From JAGNHS01 sp964609695 (GTDB taxonomy: Bacteria; Bdellovibrionota; UBA2428), in contig CAZSSP010000001.1 in the NCBI GenBank assembly GCA_964609695.1, positions 186,001 to 250,000 on the forward strand: a stretch of DNA of 64,000 bases, in the 5' to 3' direction. Position numbers and translations under genes: made by a program. The notes under the pieces are model-generated. The model saw nothing but the letters and a program-made list of their open reading frames with translations. It was not told the DNA's origin and did no database searches. This document shows, piece by piece, positions 17,691-26,332 of this stretch. Positions within the stretch are counted from its first letter, which is position 1. Each line of letters starts with the position of its first letter.

Positions 17691-18394
17691 CATCGATGTT
17701 ACTAGCAATCAATGCTGCTTTTTTTCATGGCAATCCCGGCTTTTTTGAAGATTCCGAAAGTCTTAGGCAAAATCTTGGATCTCAATATCAATGGATCAAA
17801 GGTGAAGACATCAAAACTCCTTGTGAAGTTGAATTAGCTGTTGGCTACTCCTATGGAGCCTACTCATTACTTAAGGCTGTTGCAGACGCCAAACTCAAAG
17901 CAAAAACCATTGTGCTCATTGCGCCCTTTCTAAAGAGTGATACACCACTTTCAAAAACTGCAATTTTGATAATGAAAATTCCTTTTATTCGAAATCTAAT
18001 AGTTTCTAAATCTTGGTTTAAGTGGAAAATTGAACTCATTGATAAAATGTTTTCTAAATCTGATTTAGAAAACTCACTTGTTACAAAATACCTAATTAAA
18101 ATTGGCTCTGAGAATGTTTGGAAAGATGTTGTCCAAGCAAAACTGACTCAAGAAACCCAAAAACTCACACCCCAAAAACTAGAGGGAAGCACAATCTATG
18201 TTTTTGTTGGAAGCGACGACAAGACTTCTTCGCTTTCTAAAGTCAAAGAAGATTTATCGGCTTTAGAAATCACACCCACGGAAGAAATCATATTTCCAAA
18301 AGCTTCTCACGGAATACTTTTCACTCATAACCTTGAAATTGCGCAAAAACTTTTAAAGCCTAGCACTAAAAATTCAAAGGAGATAAACCCATGA
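17687..18394 (+). CDS. Alpha/beta-hydrolase-like protein
   Basis: A 235-aa protein with the elements of an alpha/beta hydrolase: nucleophile elbow GYSYG (Ser55), an acidic residue in VGSDDKT (Asp177 or Asp178) and a late histidine in ASHGILF (His208), in the right order. It is short, and the N-terminal oxyanion segment is unusual (INAAFFHGNPGFF). Members act on esters, thioesters or as acyltransferases. OleB of the olefin pathway belongs to the same fold but uses Asp as nucleophile, so this is not a classical OleB. Overlaps by 4 nt on both sides. Confidence 0.72.
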   Translation: MTSMLLAINAAFFHGNPGFFEDSESLRQNLGSQYQWIKGEDIKTPCEVELAVGYSYGAYSLLKAVADAKLKAKTIVLIAPFLKSDTPLSKTAILIMKIPFIRNLIVSKSWFKWKIELIDKMFSKSDLENSLVTKYLIKIGSENVWKDVVQAKLTQETQKLTPQKLEGSTIYVFVGSDDKTSSLSKVKEDLSALEITPTEEIIFPKASHGILFTHNLEIAQKLLKPSTKNSKEINP

Positions 18395-20103
18395 CTAATT
18401 CTAAACGTATCGGATATCAAAGTGGATCCAGTGTCGATAACAACGTGATTCAATATCTCGAACAGCACAATCGTGATTATCCCGATCGTGTGGCACTTCG
18501 TTGGGTTAAAGCGGGCGCCGTTAGTCAATGGGATGGAAAAGCCACAAGCGCCCTTCCTCACGACGAAATTAATTATAGAGAATTCACCTCTCGCATTCGA
18601 CACTTTGCTGGAGGACTTAAAAAAATCGGCGTTGAAAAAGGCGAACGCGTTATTATTTTTCTTCCAATGGGAGTAGATATGTACACGGCCATGTTTGCCG
18701 TTCAACGCATTGGCGCCATTGCTGTTTTCTTAGATTCCTGGGCTCGCAGCCATCACTTAGGAGCGAGCGCAAAATGCGTCGAACCCAAAGCCATGATTTC
18801 CTCAGATCGCGCTTTTCAAATTGTGGCTCAAGTTAAAGAATTCGAAAACATGCCCCACAAAGTTGTCTGGGGTCCCGGCGAAGGATACTCGCATAAATTC
18901 AGCGAAATTTTGGCTTGTCCTGAAGAGGCTCCTATCGAAGCTGTTGAGTCTGAAACAACAGCACTCATCACTTTCACCACAGGTTCTTCAGGCACTCCCA
19001 AAGGAGCCAATCGCACTCATCGATTTTTGTCGGCACAACATGAAGCCCTTTCAAAAGTTGTTCCCTATGTTGAAGGTGACATTGATATGCCAGCCTTCCC
19101 CATTTTTTCACTCAACAATCTCGCCTCGGGCGTTACAACTTTATTGCCAGGCTTAGATTTAGCAGCCCCCTCTGAAAGAGATTCCGCTATATTGGCTTCG
19201 CAAATACTTTCTGAAAAAGTAAATTGCGCTACACTTTCGCCCGCAATGCTCGTGGGGCTTAGCCAATACGCTATAAAAGAAAATATTAAATTTCCTGGAC
19301 TTATGAGAGTGGCCACTGGCGGCGCTCCCATCAGCAAAGACGATGTTCAACACTTTTATACAGTGGCTCCTCAATCCGCCCTGTGGATTCTATACGGCTC
19401 TACTGAAGTAGAACCCATGGCCCACATTGAAGGACATGAGATGTTGGCTGAAGGACCCCACATAGCCGACAAAGAAGTGCTCGAAGAAGGCGTGAACGTA
19501 GGCGATGTTTCTGAAGATCTTGAATACAAATTTATTAAAATAAACAAAGAGCCCATCGATTTTTCAAAAACTTCTTGGGAAGCACTTGAAGTCAATCAAG
19601 GAGAAGTTGGAGAGTTTATTGTGAGCGGCGATCACGTTTGTGAAGGCTACTACAACAATGAAGAAGCTTCGTTTAAAAGCAAAATTCGCGACAATCAAAA
19701 ACGAATTTGGCATAGAACTGGAGATCTCGCCTATATCGATAACGATAAAAAGTTATGGATTGTAGGACGAGTCCACAATGTTATTCAACGCGCCGGCAAG
19801 GCTCACTTTCCCGTTCGAGCTGAAGTCTTATTAAAGAGAATGGATGCCGTAGAACAAGCCGCTTTTCTTGGACTCGAAGACTCTAAACTCGGTGAGAAGA
19901 CTACAATTGCCGTTAAGTTGAAATCAGGAGTTGATTTAAATTCATTCAAAAAGGAAGCGCTAAGAATTTTCGACAAAAATAAAATACCTGTCGACGAAAT
20001 ATACTCAGTTTCGAGCATTCCCATGGATCCTCGCCATCACTCTAAGGTGGAGTATGGAGTCTTGAAGGAATTATTACTTAAAGGTGAAGGTCAAAAATTA
20101 TGA
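18391..20103 (+). CDS. AMP-forming acyl ligase, OleC-like
   Basis: A 570-aa adenylate-forming enzyme that activates a carboxylate with ATP. Core motifs: ITFTTGSSGTPKGANRTH (P-loop, near residues 193-204), GGAPIS, LYGSTEVEPMA, HRTGDLAYIDNDKKLWIVGR, and the C-terminal lysine region GKAHFPVRAEVLL. The segment DMPAFPIFSLNNLASGVTT resembles the corresponding part of OleC, which makes beta-lactones from beta-hydroxy acids, more than ordinary acyl-CoA synthetases. AGGAGA precedes the ATG; 4-nt overlaps on both sides. Substrate is inferred to be a long-chain (hydroxy) acid. Confidence 0.88.
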   Translation: MTNSKRIGYQSGSSVDNNVIQYLEQHNRDYPDRVALRWVKAGAVSQWDGKATSALPHDEINYREFTSRIRHFAGGLKKIGVEKGERVIIFLPMGVDMYTAMFAVQRIGAIAVFLDSWARSHHLGASAKCVEPKAMISSDRAFQIVAQVKEFENMPHKVVWGPGEGYSHKFSEILACPEEAPIEAVESETTALITFTTGSSGTPKGANRTHRFLSAQHEALSKVVPYVEGDIDMPAFPIFSLNNLASGVTTLLPGLDLAAPSERDSAILASQILSEKVNCATLSPAMLVGLSQYAIKENIKFPGLMRVATGGAPISKDDVQHFYTVAPQSALWILYGSTEVEPMAHIEGHEMLAEGPHIADKEVLEEGVNVGDVSEDLEYKFIKINKEPIDFSKTSWEALEVNQGEVGEFIVSGDHVCEGYYNNEEASFKSKIRDNQKRIWHRTGDLAYIDNDKKLWIVGRVHNVIQRAGKAHFPVRAEVLLKRMDAVEQAAFLGLEDSKLGEKTTIAVKLKSGVDLNSFKKEALRIFDKNKIPVDEIYSVSSIPMDPRHHSKVEYGVLKELLLKGEGQKL

Positions 20104-21005
20104 ATTTAAAAGGTTGGACAGCACTGATTCAAGAACGATTTCCTCCGCTCTCCTATGGGCCCATGATCTTAGTGTTTTGTCTGGCCAATTTAACTCCCAA
20201 TGGAATACTCTCAAAAATCTATTGGCTGCGAATACTCTTAGTTTTAATTTTAGGATTCTCTTATTTCTTAAGATTACGCCTATTTGATGAAATCAAAGAT
20301 CTCGACACCGACATAGCCGTAAATCCTCGCAGGCCACTGGCTCGCGGGGCCATCAGCGTAGATGAAGTGAAGCTTGGAATCTTTTTTCTCATTGCCTTAG
20401 AGGGGCTTCTCTTTGGAATTTTTGCCAATGGATCTTGGCCTTTTTGGTTAGCCCCTCTGGGTTTTAGCCTTCTTATGTATAATGAATTCTTTATATCCAA
20501 ATGGATTCGACCCTATTTAACTCGATACGCAGTCTCTCATACATTCGTATCTGTTTTTATGGGCTTAAGTCTTTGGGCCTTCGCCGCCCATGCCACGCGC
20601 GTTTATACTTTTGAGTCGATGCTATTTTTTCTTTCAAACTGGGCCCTTTTTAATTTATTCGAATTTGCCAGAAAAACATTTGCCCCAAAAGAAGAACGAA
20701 AATCTGTAGAAAGTTATTCAAAAGTTTTTGGACTCTGGGGAGCATGTTTTTTGAGTTTCTCGCAACTTTCAATTTTCATTTTACTAGTTAATCGAAGCTG
20801 GACTTCGAGTTGGGCCATTGATTTTCAATCACCTATCGGTCGAATCTACATGGCACTACTATCAATTTATGCTCTTTGTTGTTTGGGCTTTTCCGTTAAA
20901 AAATCTGTCAGCTCTGCAAAGTTTTTTCGCGCCATCAGCGGATTATTACTACTCGCATCGTATTCAATGATTATTTATTATTCTCTGTTAGGAGTTAAGC
21001 CATGA
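20100..21005 (+). CDS. UbiA-family prenyltransferase
   Basis: A 301-aa integral membrane enzyme with about eight to nine helices. The first Asp-rich motif is visible as DEIKDLDTD (Asp63, Asp67, Asp71), followed by NPRRPLARG, which is typical of UbiA members. The second Asp motif is not the usual DxxxD but lies in an EFARKTFAPKEERKSVESYSK stretch seen in a distinct subclade, split here for length. UbiA enzymes transfer a polyprenyl group to an acceptor. It overlaps its neighbours by 4 nt. The acceptor in this operon is unknown. Confidence 0.85.
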   Translation: MNLKGWTALIQERFPPLSYGPMILVFCLANLTPNGILSKIYWLRILLVLILGFSYFLRLRLFDEIKDLDTDIAVNPRRPLARGAISVDEVKLGIFFLIALEGLLFGIFANGSWPFWLAPLGFSLLMYNEFFISKWIRPYLTRYAVSHTFVSVFMGLSLWAFAAHATRVYTFESMLFFLSNWALFNLFEFARKTFAPKEERKSVESYSKVFGLWGACFLSFSQLSIFILLVNRSWTSSWAIDFQSPIGRIYMALLSIYALCCLGFSVKKSVSSAKFFRAISGLLLLASYSMIIYYSLLGVKP

Positions 21006-23746
21006 TTCCCGTTAAACCCAATAGTACTTTTAGTTTTGCAAAGCGCGAAGCCGGCGGCAAAGGATTCAATCTTTATTTGATGAGCAGCGCTGGTCTACCC
21101 GTTCCAAACTGGGTCGTATTAGGAAGAAGCTTTTATTCTCAGTTCATTGATGAAACTCAAATTGGACCTAAACTTGAAGCGCTTTTAGAGAAATTTCAAA
21201 GCAACAGCATAAACGCAATCGAAACTTCAAAGCAAATCGAAGAGCTCATCCACTCCACTCACTTTTCATCTGAATTAGAATCAAGAATCTCAGAGTATTA
21301 CAATGAAATTTCTCAAGGCAAGCTCATTTCGGTGCGATCCTCTGCTGCCGATGAGGACAGTGGACAGTTTTCCTTTGCTGGACAACTTTCGAGTTTCCTC
21401 TACGTTAAAAATTTAAGTGAAGCTTTAATTTCCGTTAAAGGTTGTTGGATTTCAGCATTTTCTGAAAGAGCCTTAAGCTACAGACGAGAGTCTGGAATAT
21501 CTTTGAAAAATATTGGTATCGCTGTTGTGCTTCAAAAAATGATTGATCCAGATAAATCTGGAGTTTTGTTCACCTGTGAGCCCATCGAAGAAGACAGCAC
21601 AAAAATTCTCATTTCTAGCGTCTACGGCGTTGGAGAAGGAATTGTTTCTGGAGAACTCGCAGCCGACACCTTTTGGGTAAACTCCCAAGATGGAAAACTT
21701 CTTAGACAAGATATAGTCGACAAAGAAAATGCTTTGCGCAGAAATCCAGATGCAGCTGGTTGCCTTTCTGTTCCAGTCGCTGAAAAACTTCGTCAAGCGT
21801 CTTCGCTTTCGGAATCTGAACTAGAAACAATTGCCAAGCTTGGTAAAAAAATATTTGAATTCTACAACACTCATCAAGATGTTGAATGGGCCATCGAAAA
21901 AGGCCAAGCTTACATACTTCAAAGTCGCCCCATCACTACACTAAAAAGGCAACTCGTGGGCTATCCCAACTTGTGGGACAACTCCAACATCGTGGAATCC
22001 TATGGCGGCATCACCAGCCCCCTTTCATTCACCTTCGCTCTTAGAAATTACAAAAATGTTTATATTCAATTTTGCGAAGTTCTCCATGTTCCCCACGAAA
22101 TCATAAAAGACATGGAAGATTATTTAGGAAACATGCTGGGCTCAATTCACGGCCGCGTATTTTACAATCTTTATAATTGGTACAAACTAGTCGGGGTTTT
22201 GCCTGGCTTTAAAGCCAATAAAGAATTCATGGAAACCATGATGGGAGTTTCAGAAGCTCTTACAGATGAAATAAACGAGCGCATTGCCCCTCATCCTTCC
22301 TGGCTCAGCTGGAAAGGCCGATGGAGAAAGTTTGTAACGGGACTTTCGTTTATTTATTATCATTTTAAAATCCAAGACATTGTCGATGATTTTCTAAGTT
22401 CTTTTTACAAAGACTATCTCTACTATCGTTCGAAAAATTATTTCCGCATGCGCGGCGATCAAATCTATCGCGTTTACGTTGAAATGGAACGCAATATGAT
22501 TGGCCGCTGGAAAGCTCCCATCATCAACGATTTTCTGTGTATGGTGCATTTTGGATTGCTGAGAAAACTCACCAGTCAGTGGCTGCACGAATTAGACGGA
22601 AGCATTCAAAACGACTTACTCGCAGGAGAGGGCAATCTCGAAAGTGCCGAACCTACCAAACAGCTCATTCGATTAGCCGCAAAGGTAGCAAAAAATCCCG
22701 AGCTAAAAACTTTAGTGGAAAATTCTAAAGCTCATGATTTACTCGAAGCCTTGAATCAATCCCAGTTTCAAGAATTCTATAAAGACGTGCTTCTATACAT
22801 CGACAAATATGGATTTCGTTGTATGAATGAAATGAAACTCGAAGAAGTCGACCTCTACTCTGATCCTTCTTACTTTTTTGTTTGTTTGAAAAACTATCTT
22901 CGTTCCGGAACTCTTGATCTTGAAAAAATGGAAATGCGAGAAAAGGAATTAAGAACTAACGCAGAGAAAAAAGTTTTCTCATACCTAAAGGGTTTAAAAC
23001 TCATTGTTTATAAATGGGTTTTAAAACATGCACGAAAAGCCGTTAAGAATAGAGAAAACACTCGATTTGCTCGAACTAGAATTTACGGCGTGGCTCGAAG
23101 TATGTTTCAAGCCATTGGTGAAGATTTAGCCGCTACTGGAATCATCGAATTTCCTCGCGACGTGTTTTATCTAGAAATGGATGAAATTTTCGGAATTTAC
23201 CGAGGAACGCTCACCACTTATTCTCTAAGAGAAATCATCCATCTTCGCAAAAGCACCTATGCAAAATTTGAAAACGAAGAGCCTAAGACTCGAGTTTTGA
23301 GCCGCGGCCCTACTTATTGGGGCAATCCCCTGCTTCAAACTGAAGAAGTTGAACTCGATGCCGTGAGCGACCCTAATGCCGATCTACAGGGGCTCCCCTG
23401 CTGCCCTGGTATCGTAGAAGGAATTGTAAAAGTTGTTAACTCCCCTCAAGACAACTTAGAACTCAACGGCGAAATTCTTGTCACTCCAAGAACAGATCCG
23501 GGATGGGTTCCACTCTATCCAAGCGTGAGTGCCCTGCTCGTTGAAAGAGGAAGTCTTTTGTCACACTCAGCCATTGTCGCCAGAGAAATGGGCTTACCTG
23601 CTATTGTATCTATTAAAGGATTAGTGAAAACTCTTAAGACGGGAATGCGTGTTCGCATCGACGGAAAGCAAGGAACCATATACATCCTTGATAAAGTTGA
23701 GAGCGAGAATATTTCCGCCGAGGTAGAAAGCAGTGCCAATACTTGA
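21002..23746 (+). CDS. PEP-synthase/rifampicin-phosphotransferase-like dikinase
   Basis: A 914-aa protein with the swinging-domain phosphotransferase layout. The N-terminal ATP-grasp half shows GGKGFNLYLMSSAGLPVP, VRSSAADEDSGQFSFAGQ and EWAIEKGQAYILQSRPI. A middle domain of about 450 residues has no recognised motif. The C-terminal swivelling domain carries TDPGWVPLYP and SLLSHSAIVAREMGLPAIV, with the phospho-accepting His855. The lack of the PEP-synthase C-terminal barrel resembles rifampicin phosphotransferase, so it probably phosphorylates a small or lipid acceptor rather than making PEP. ATG overlaps the UbiA stop by 4 nt; TAGGAG lies upstream. Confidence 0.85.
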   Translation: MIPVKPNSTFSFAKREAGGKGFNLYLMSSAGLPVPNWVVLGRSFYSQFIDETQIGPKLEALLEKFQSNSINAIETSKQIEELIHSTHFSSELESRISEYYNEISQGKLISVRSSAADEDSGQFSFAGQLSSFLYVKNLSEALISVKGCWISAFSERALSYRRESGISLKNIGIAVVLQKMIDPDKSGVLFTCEPIEEDSTKILISSVYGVGEGIVSGELAADTFWVNSQDGKLLRQDIVDKENALRRNPDAAGCLSVPVAEKLRQASSLSESELETIAKLGKKIFEFYNTHQDVEWAIEKGQAYILQSRPITTLKRQLVGYPNLWDNSNIVESYGGITSPLSFTFALRNYKNVYIQFCEVLHVPHEIIKDMEDYLGNMLGSIHGRVFYNLYNWYKLVGVLPGFKANKEFMETMMGVSEALTDEINERIAPHPSWLSWKGRWRKFVTGLSFIYYHFKIQDIVDDFLSSFYKDYLYYRSKNYFRMRGDQIYRVYVEMERNMIGRWKAPIINDFLCMVHFGLLRKLTSQWLHELDGSIQNDLLAGEGNLESAEPTKQLIRLAAKVAKNPELKTLVENSKAHDLLEALNQSQFQEFYKDVLLYIDKYGFRCMNEMKLEEVDLYSDPSYFFVCLKNYLRSGTLDLEKMEMREKELRTNAEKKVFSYLKGLKLIVYKWVLKHARKAVKNRENTRFARTRIYGVARSMFQAIGEDLAATGIIEFPRDVFYLEMDEIFGIYRGTLTTYSLREIIHLRKSTYAKFENEEPKTRVLSRGPTYWGNPLLQTEEVELDAVSDPNADLQGLPCCPGIVEGIVKVVNSPQDNLELNGEILVTPRTDPGWVPLYPSVSALLVERGSLLSHSAIVAREMGLPAIVSIKGLVKTLKTGMRVRIDGKQGTIYILDKVESENISAEVESSANT

Positions 23747-24362
23747 AGCCGACATTGCATTAACTGATTTTTTTCTTTTTGCGATCACCCTAATTTTAGG
23801 ATTAAAGCTTCAAAAACGTAAAAATTTAAGGAAGCCCCGCGAACGCTGGGTTTTTCTTTTACTTTTTTATACGGTAAGTCTTTCAAGTTTAGCGGGAGGC
23901 ATTGCACACGGTTTTTATAGCAACGCCCCCGAATCAACAATTTTTAGAATTCTCTGGCTTATTATTTTTGTGAATGTGGGATTCGCAACATATTCGATGA
24001 CCCATGTGGCCGCTAAAAGTTTAAACAACATGAAACTACTTTGGCTTTTAAGTGTGTTTTTATTTCCATTTTTTATTTACGCCTTATTAGGTGGAAATAA
24101 TTTTCTTTACTGTGCACTGATCGCACTCTTTGGACAAATCATATTTCTATTCACTTCAATTTATGAATTTAGAAGAGGAAACCTAGCTTGGAAAGCTGCC
24201 TTGCTGGGCTGCCTAGCCACTTGCCTTGGCATGATCGTTCAAGTGGTCCATATAGGTTTTGAAAACTTTGGCCCCAGCGCCATCTTTCACATGATTCAAG
24301 CCGTTGGCATGCTCTACTATTTTTCTTTCGCTAAACAATACCTCGGCCAATACTCAAAATAG
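23733..24362 (+). CDS. Polytopic membrane protein of unknown function (DUF6962-like)
   Basis: A 209-aa inner-membrane protein with about seven helices; conserved-looking His residues lie in GGIAHGFYS, YSMTHVAAK, VVHIGF and IFHMIQA. I place it tentatively with DUF6962-type membrane proteins. The GTG start at 23733 overlaps the preceding gene by 14 nt with GAGG just upstream, so it is the last gene of the rightward operon. Its 3' end overlaps the convergent amidotransferase gene by 9 nt. Role in the pathway is unknown. Confidence 0.72.
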   Translation: MPILEADIALTDFFLFAITLILGLKLQKRKNLRKPRERWVFLLLFYTVSLSSLAGGIAHGFYSNAPESTIFRILWLIIFVNVGFATYSMTHVAAKSLNNMKLLWLLSVFLFPFFIYALLGGNNFLYCALIALFGQIIFLFTSIYEFRRGNLAWKAALLGCLATCLGMIVQVVHIGFENFGPSAIFHMIQAVGMLYYFSFAKQYLGQYSK

Positions 24363-26288
24363 CTTAGGGGCGGAGTCGATTTTGACAAGGGCTTCATCGA
24401 TATTAAGACCGATGAGTTGGCCATATTCCCGTAGGGATTCATAGCGAGGTTTTCTAAATTCATCTCCTCGGGCAAGACCTTCTTCGCGACTCAACATTCC
24501 TTCACGAATCATATTTGAAATCATCACATCATCTTCTGAAAAACCGGCCATGCTTGTATAAATATAATTATAAAAAGCGGCCGTGCCATCGCCAATACGC
24601 CAAGTGGTCTTTGTATCCTTAGCCACTTCCCAATTGTAATCATTGATAAGAGTGTCAACGATGGTTTTCTCGTCCCAGGGAAGATAATGGTAGAGCCAAA
24701 GGAAATCCTCTTTTTTAACAAAAGTGTGCCAGTAAGCCATGAGCGTGTCTTTTAGAGATTCATTCCAATAACCAGGATTTTTTAAATATTGCTTAAAGTA
24801 ATACCAAAGAAGTTGAAATTTATCGGATGGCGCTAAATTTGTAAGAGTCATGGCATGGTCTTTTTCAAGAAAACCACAGAAACCCGTCTTATAAGGTGTG
24901 TCTTCAATCATGTTTCCAGTGCAGAAAATAATAAGATCAATTCCAGTTTCTTTTCTGAGCTCTCGCGCATAGTGATAAAACTCTTTGTCACCTGCCGTAA
25001 AAAGAGTGACCATCCCTAATTCAGGTTTATTAAGCCAGGCCTCTACGTTTTTTCGCACATAGCGGCGTTTCGTGGGAATGTCAGCTGCACGAATAATATG
25101 TTCAACGCCTAATTTCGAACAAAGCCTAGCTTGATTACGTCGAGCTAAATCGGTGACTAAACCCCAATCAAAAGTAAAGGCGACAGGATTCATCCCCAAT
25201 TCTTTTTTCATGTAATGAAGACCATAACAGCTATCGCGTCCGCCACTAAAAGCTACGATACAATCTGGGCTTCCATTTTTTGATCGATAGGGCTCAACAA
25301 AGCGAGCCAATGCCTCTGGTCCCTTAACGGCAATTTGCTTGTGATGACGACAATAATTACAAACGCCAGACGAATCAAAATCTATGCAAGGATAGGTTTC
25401 GGGCAAAATACACTTCGTGCATCTTCGGAGTTGAGTCAGGTTTGACGAACGATCAAACCAGCTAAAAGTTTTTAATGTTAAACTTTGAGTGGCTTTAGTA
25501 TTTTCTAAAATTTTTGAGTCCAAAGAGAACTCAATCAATTCTCCAGTGTCAAAGGAAGCTCTAATAGCAGTTCCAGCTTTAAGTTGATGAATACCTACAT
25601 CAGAAGACAAGCCCAAATTATGATTATGGTTTTTAAGAAAACTTGCGAGAATAAATCTTTCAGATGCAAAAAGAGTTACATTCTCATTATGCACATAAAA
25701 AAGTGATCCCGTATTTGTGGCTAAGAGCAACTCCGATGAACCCTCTAAAATACAGGCGATCGAAACAGACCCCTCAACCTCAGAAAATGCTTTCACAGTT
25801 GCTTCTTCTATATTTCGATTTTGCGAAAAATATCTTTCAATAATTTTCACAAAAACTTCAGTATCAATTTCAAATTCGCGATCTAATTCTGGATGCTTTT
25901 GCCAAAGCTGAGCCTCATTTGTAATAATTCCATTGTGAACAGCGGCTGCACCTCGAACAATCACGGGTTGATTGTTTTCATTTTTTGATTGGAAACCATT
26001 CGTCACCAATCTTGAATGCCCTAAAGCTACAACGAAATTCTGCTGCCCCTTAGGCTGAGAATTCACATCGTCTATTAATTTATTAAATTTTTCGAGTTTT
26101 ATAAAATCGCTGGCGGTGATGGCTTGCTTTAGAGAGTATACAGAATCAGATTTTTTTACGACTAAGCCTGCAGCTTCACGACCTCGAGTTTCTGAAAGCA
26201 AAAACAATTCTTTTAGAGAATTTTCAAGAATTTTTGATGTGGCCGCATAAGATGACTCATTAATTAATATTCCGAAAATTCCGCACAT
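24354..26288 (-). CDS. Fused class II glutaminase and N-acetyl-sugar amidotransferase (WbpG/PseA-like)
   Basis: A 644-aa enzyme. Residues 1-260 are a class II glutamine amidotransferase with the catalytic Cys2 in MCGIFGIL and the NGIITN and GHSRLVTNG elements. From about 290 the sequence follows WbpG/PseA-type sugar amidotransferases: the Cys-rich CTKCILPETYP...CNYC zinc-like element and a PP-loop AFSGGRDSCYG for ATP activation. Such enzymes convert a sugar acetamido group to an acetamidino group. WbpG normally takes ammonia from separate HisH/HisF-like partners; here the glutaminase is built in. The neighbouring glycosyltransferase supports a surface-glycan role. Confidence 0.83.
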   Translation of the reverse strand: MCGIFGILINESSYAATSKILENSLKELFLLSETRGREAAGLVVKKSDSVYSLKQAITASDFIKLEKFNKLIDDVNSQPKGQQNFVVALGHSRLVTNGFQSKNENNQPVIVRGAAAVHNGIITNEAQLWQKHPELDREFEIDTEVFVKIIERYFSQNRNIEEATVKAFSEVEGSVSIACILEGSSELLLATNTGSLFYVHNENVTLFASERFILASFLKNHNHNLGLSSDVGIHQLKAGTAIRASFDTGELIEFSLDSKILENTKATQSLTLKTFSWFDRSSNLTQLRRCTKCILPETYPCIDFDSSGVCNYCRHHKQIAVKGPEALARFVEPYRSKNGSPDCIVAFSGGRDSCYGLHYMKKELGMNPVAFTFDWGLVTDLARRNQARLCSKLGVEHIIRAADIPTKRRYVRKNVEAWLNKPELGMVTLFTAGDKEFYHYARELRKETGIDLIIFCTGNMIEDTPYKTGFCGFLEKDHAMTLTNLAPSDKFQLLWYYFKQYLKNPGYWNESLKDTLMAYWHTFVKKEDFLWLYHYLPWDEKTIVDTLINDYNWEVAKDTKTTWRIGDGTAAFYNYIYTSMAGFSEDDVMISNMIREGMLSREEGLARGDEFRKPRYESLREYGQLIGLNIDEALVKIDSAPKLF

Positions 26289-26332
26289 TTTTGGGATTAA
26301 ATCTATTTAAAACAATGAAGTCAACCCAAGCC

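Noticed and set aside
17687..18394. Alpha/beta hydrolase as OleB
   Set aside because: The nucleophile motif is GYSYG with Ser, while OleB uses Asp, and the protein is shorter than OleB.
21002..23746. PEP-synthase-like gene as evidence for phosphonolipid synthesis
   Set aside because: Phosphonate synthesis needs PEP mutase; none is visible. The C-terminal swivelling domain instead resembles phosphotransferases such as Rph.
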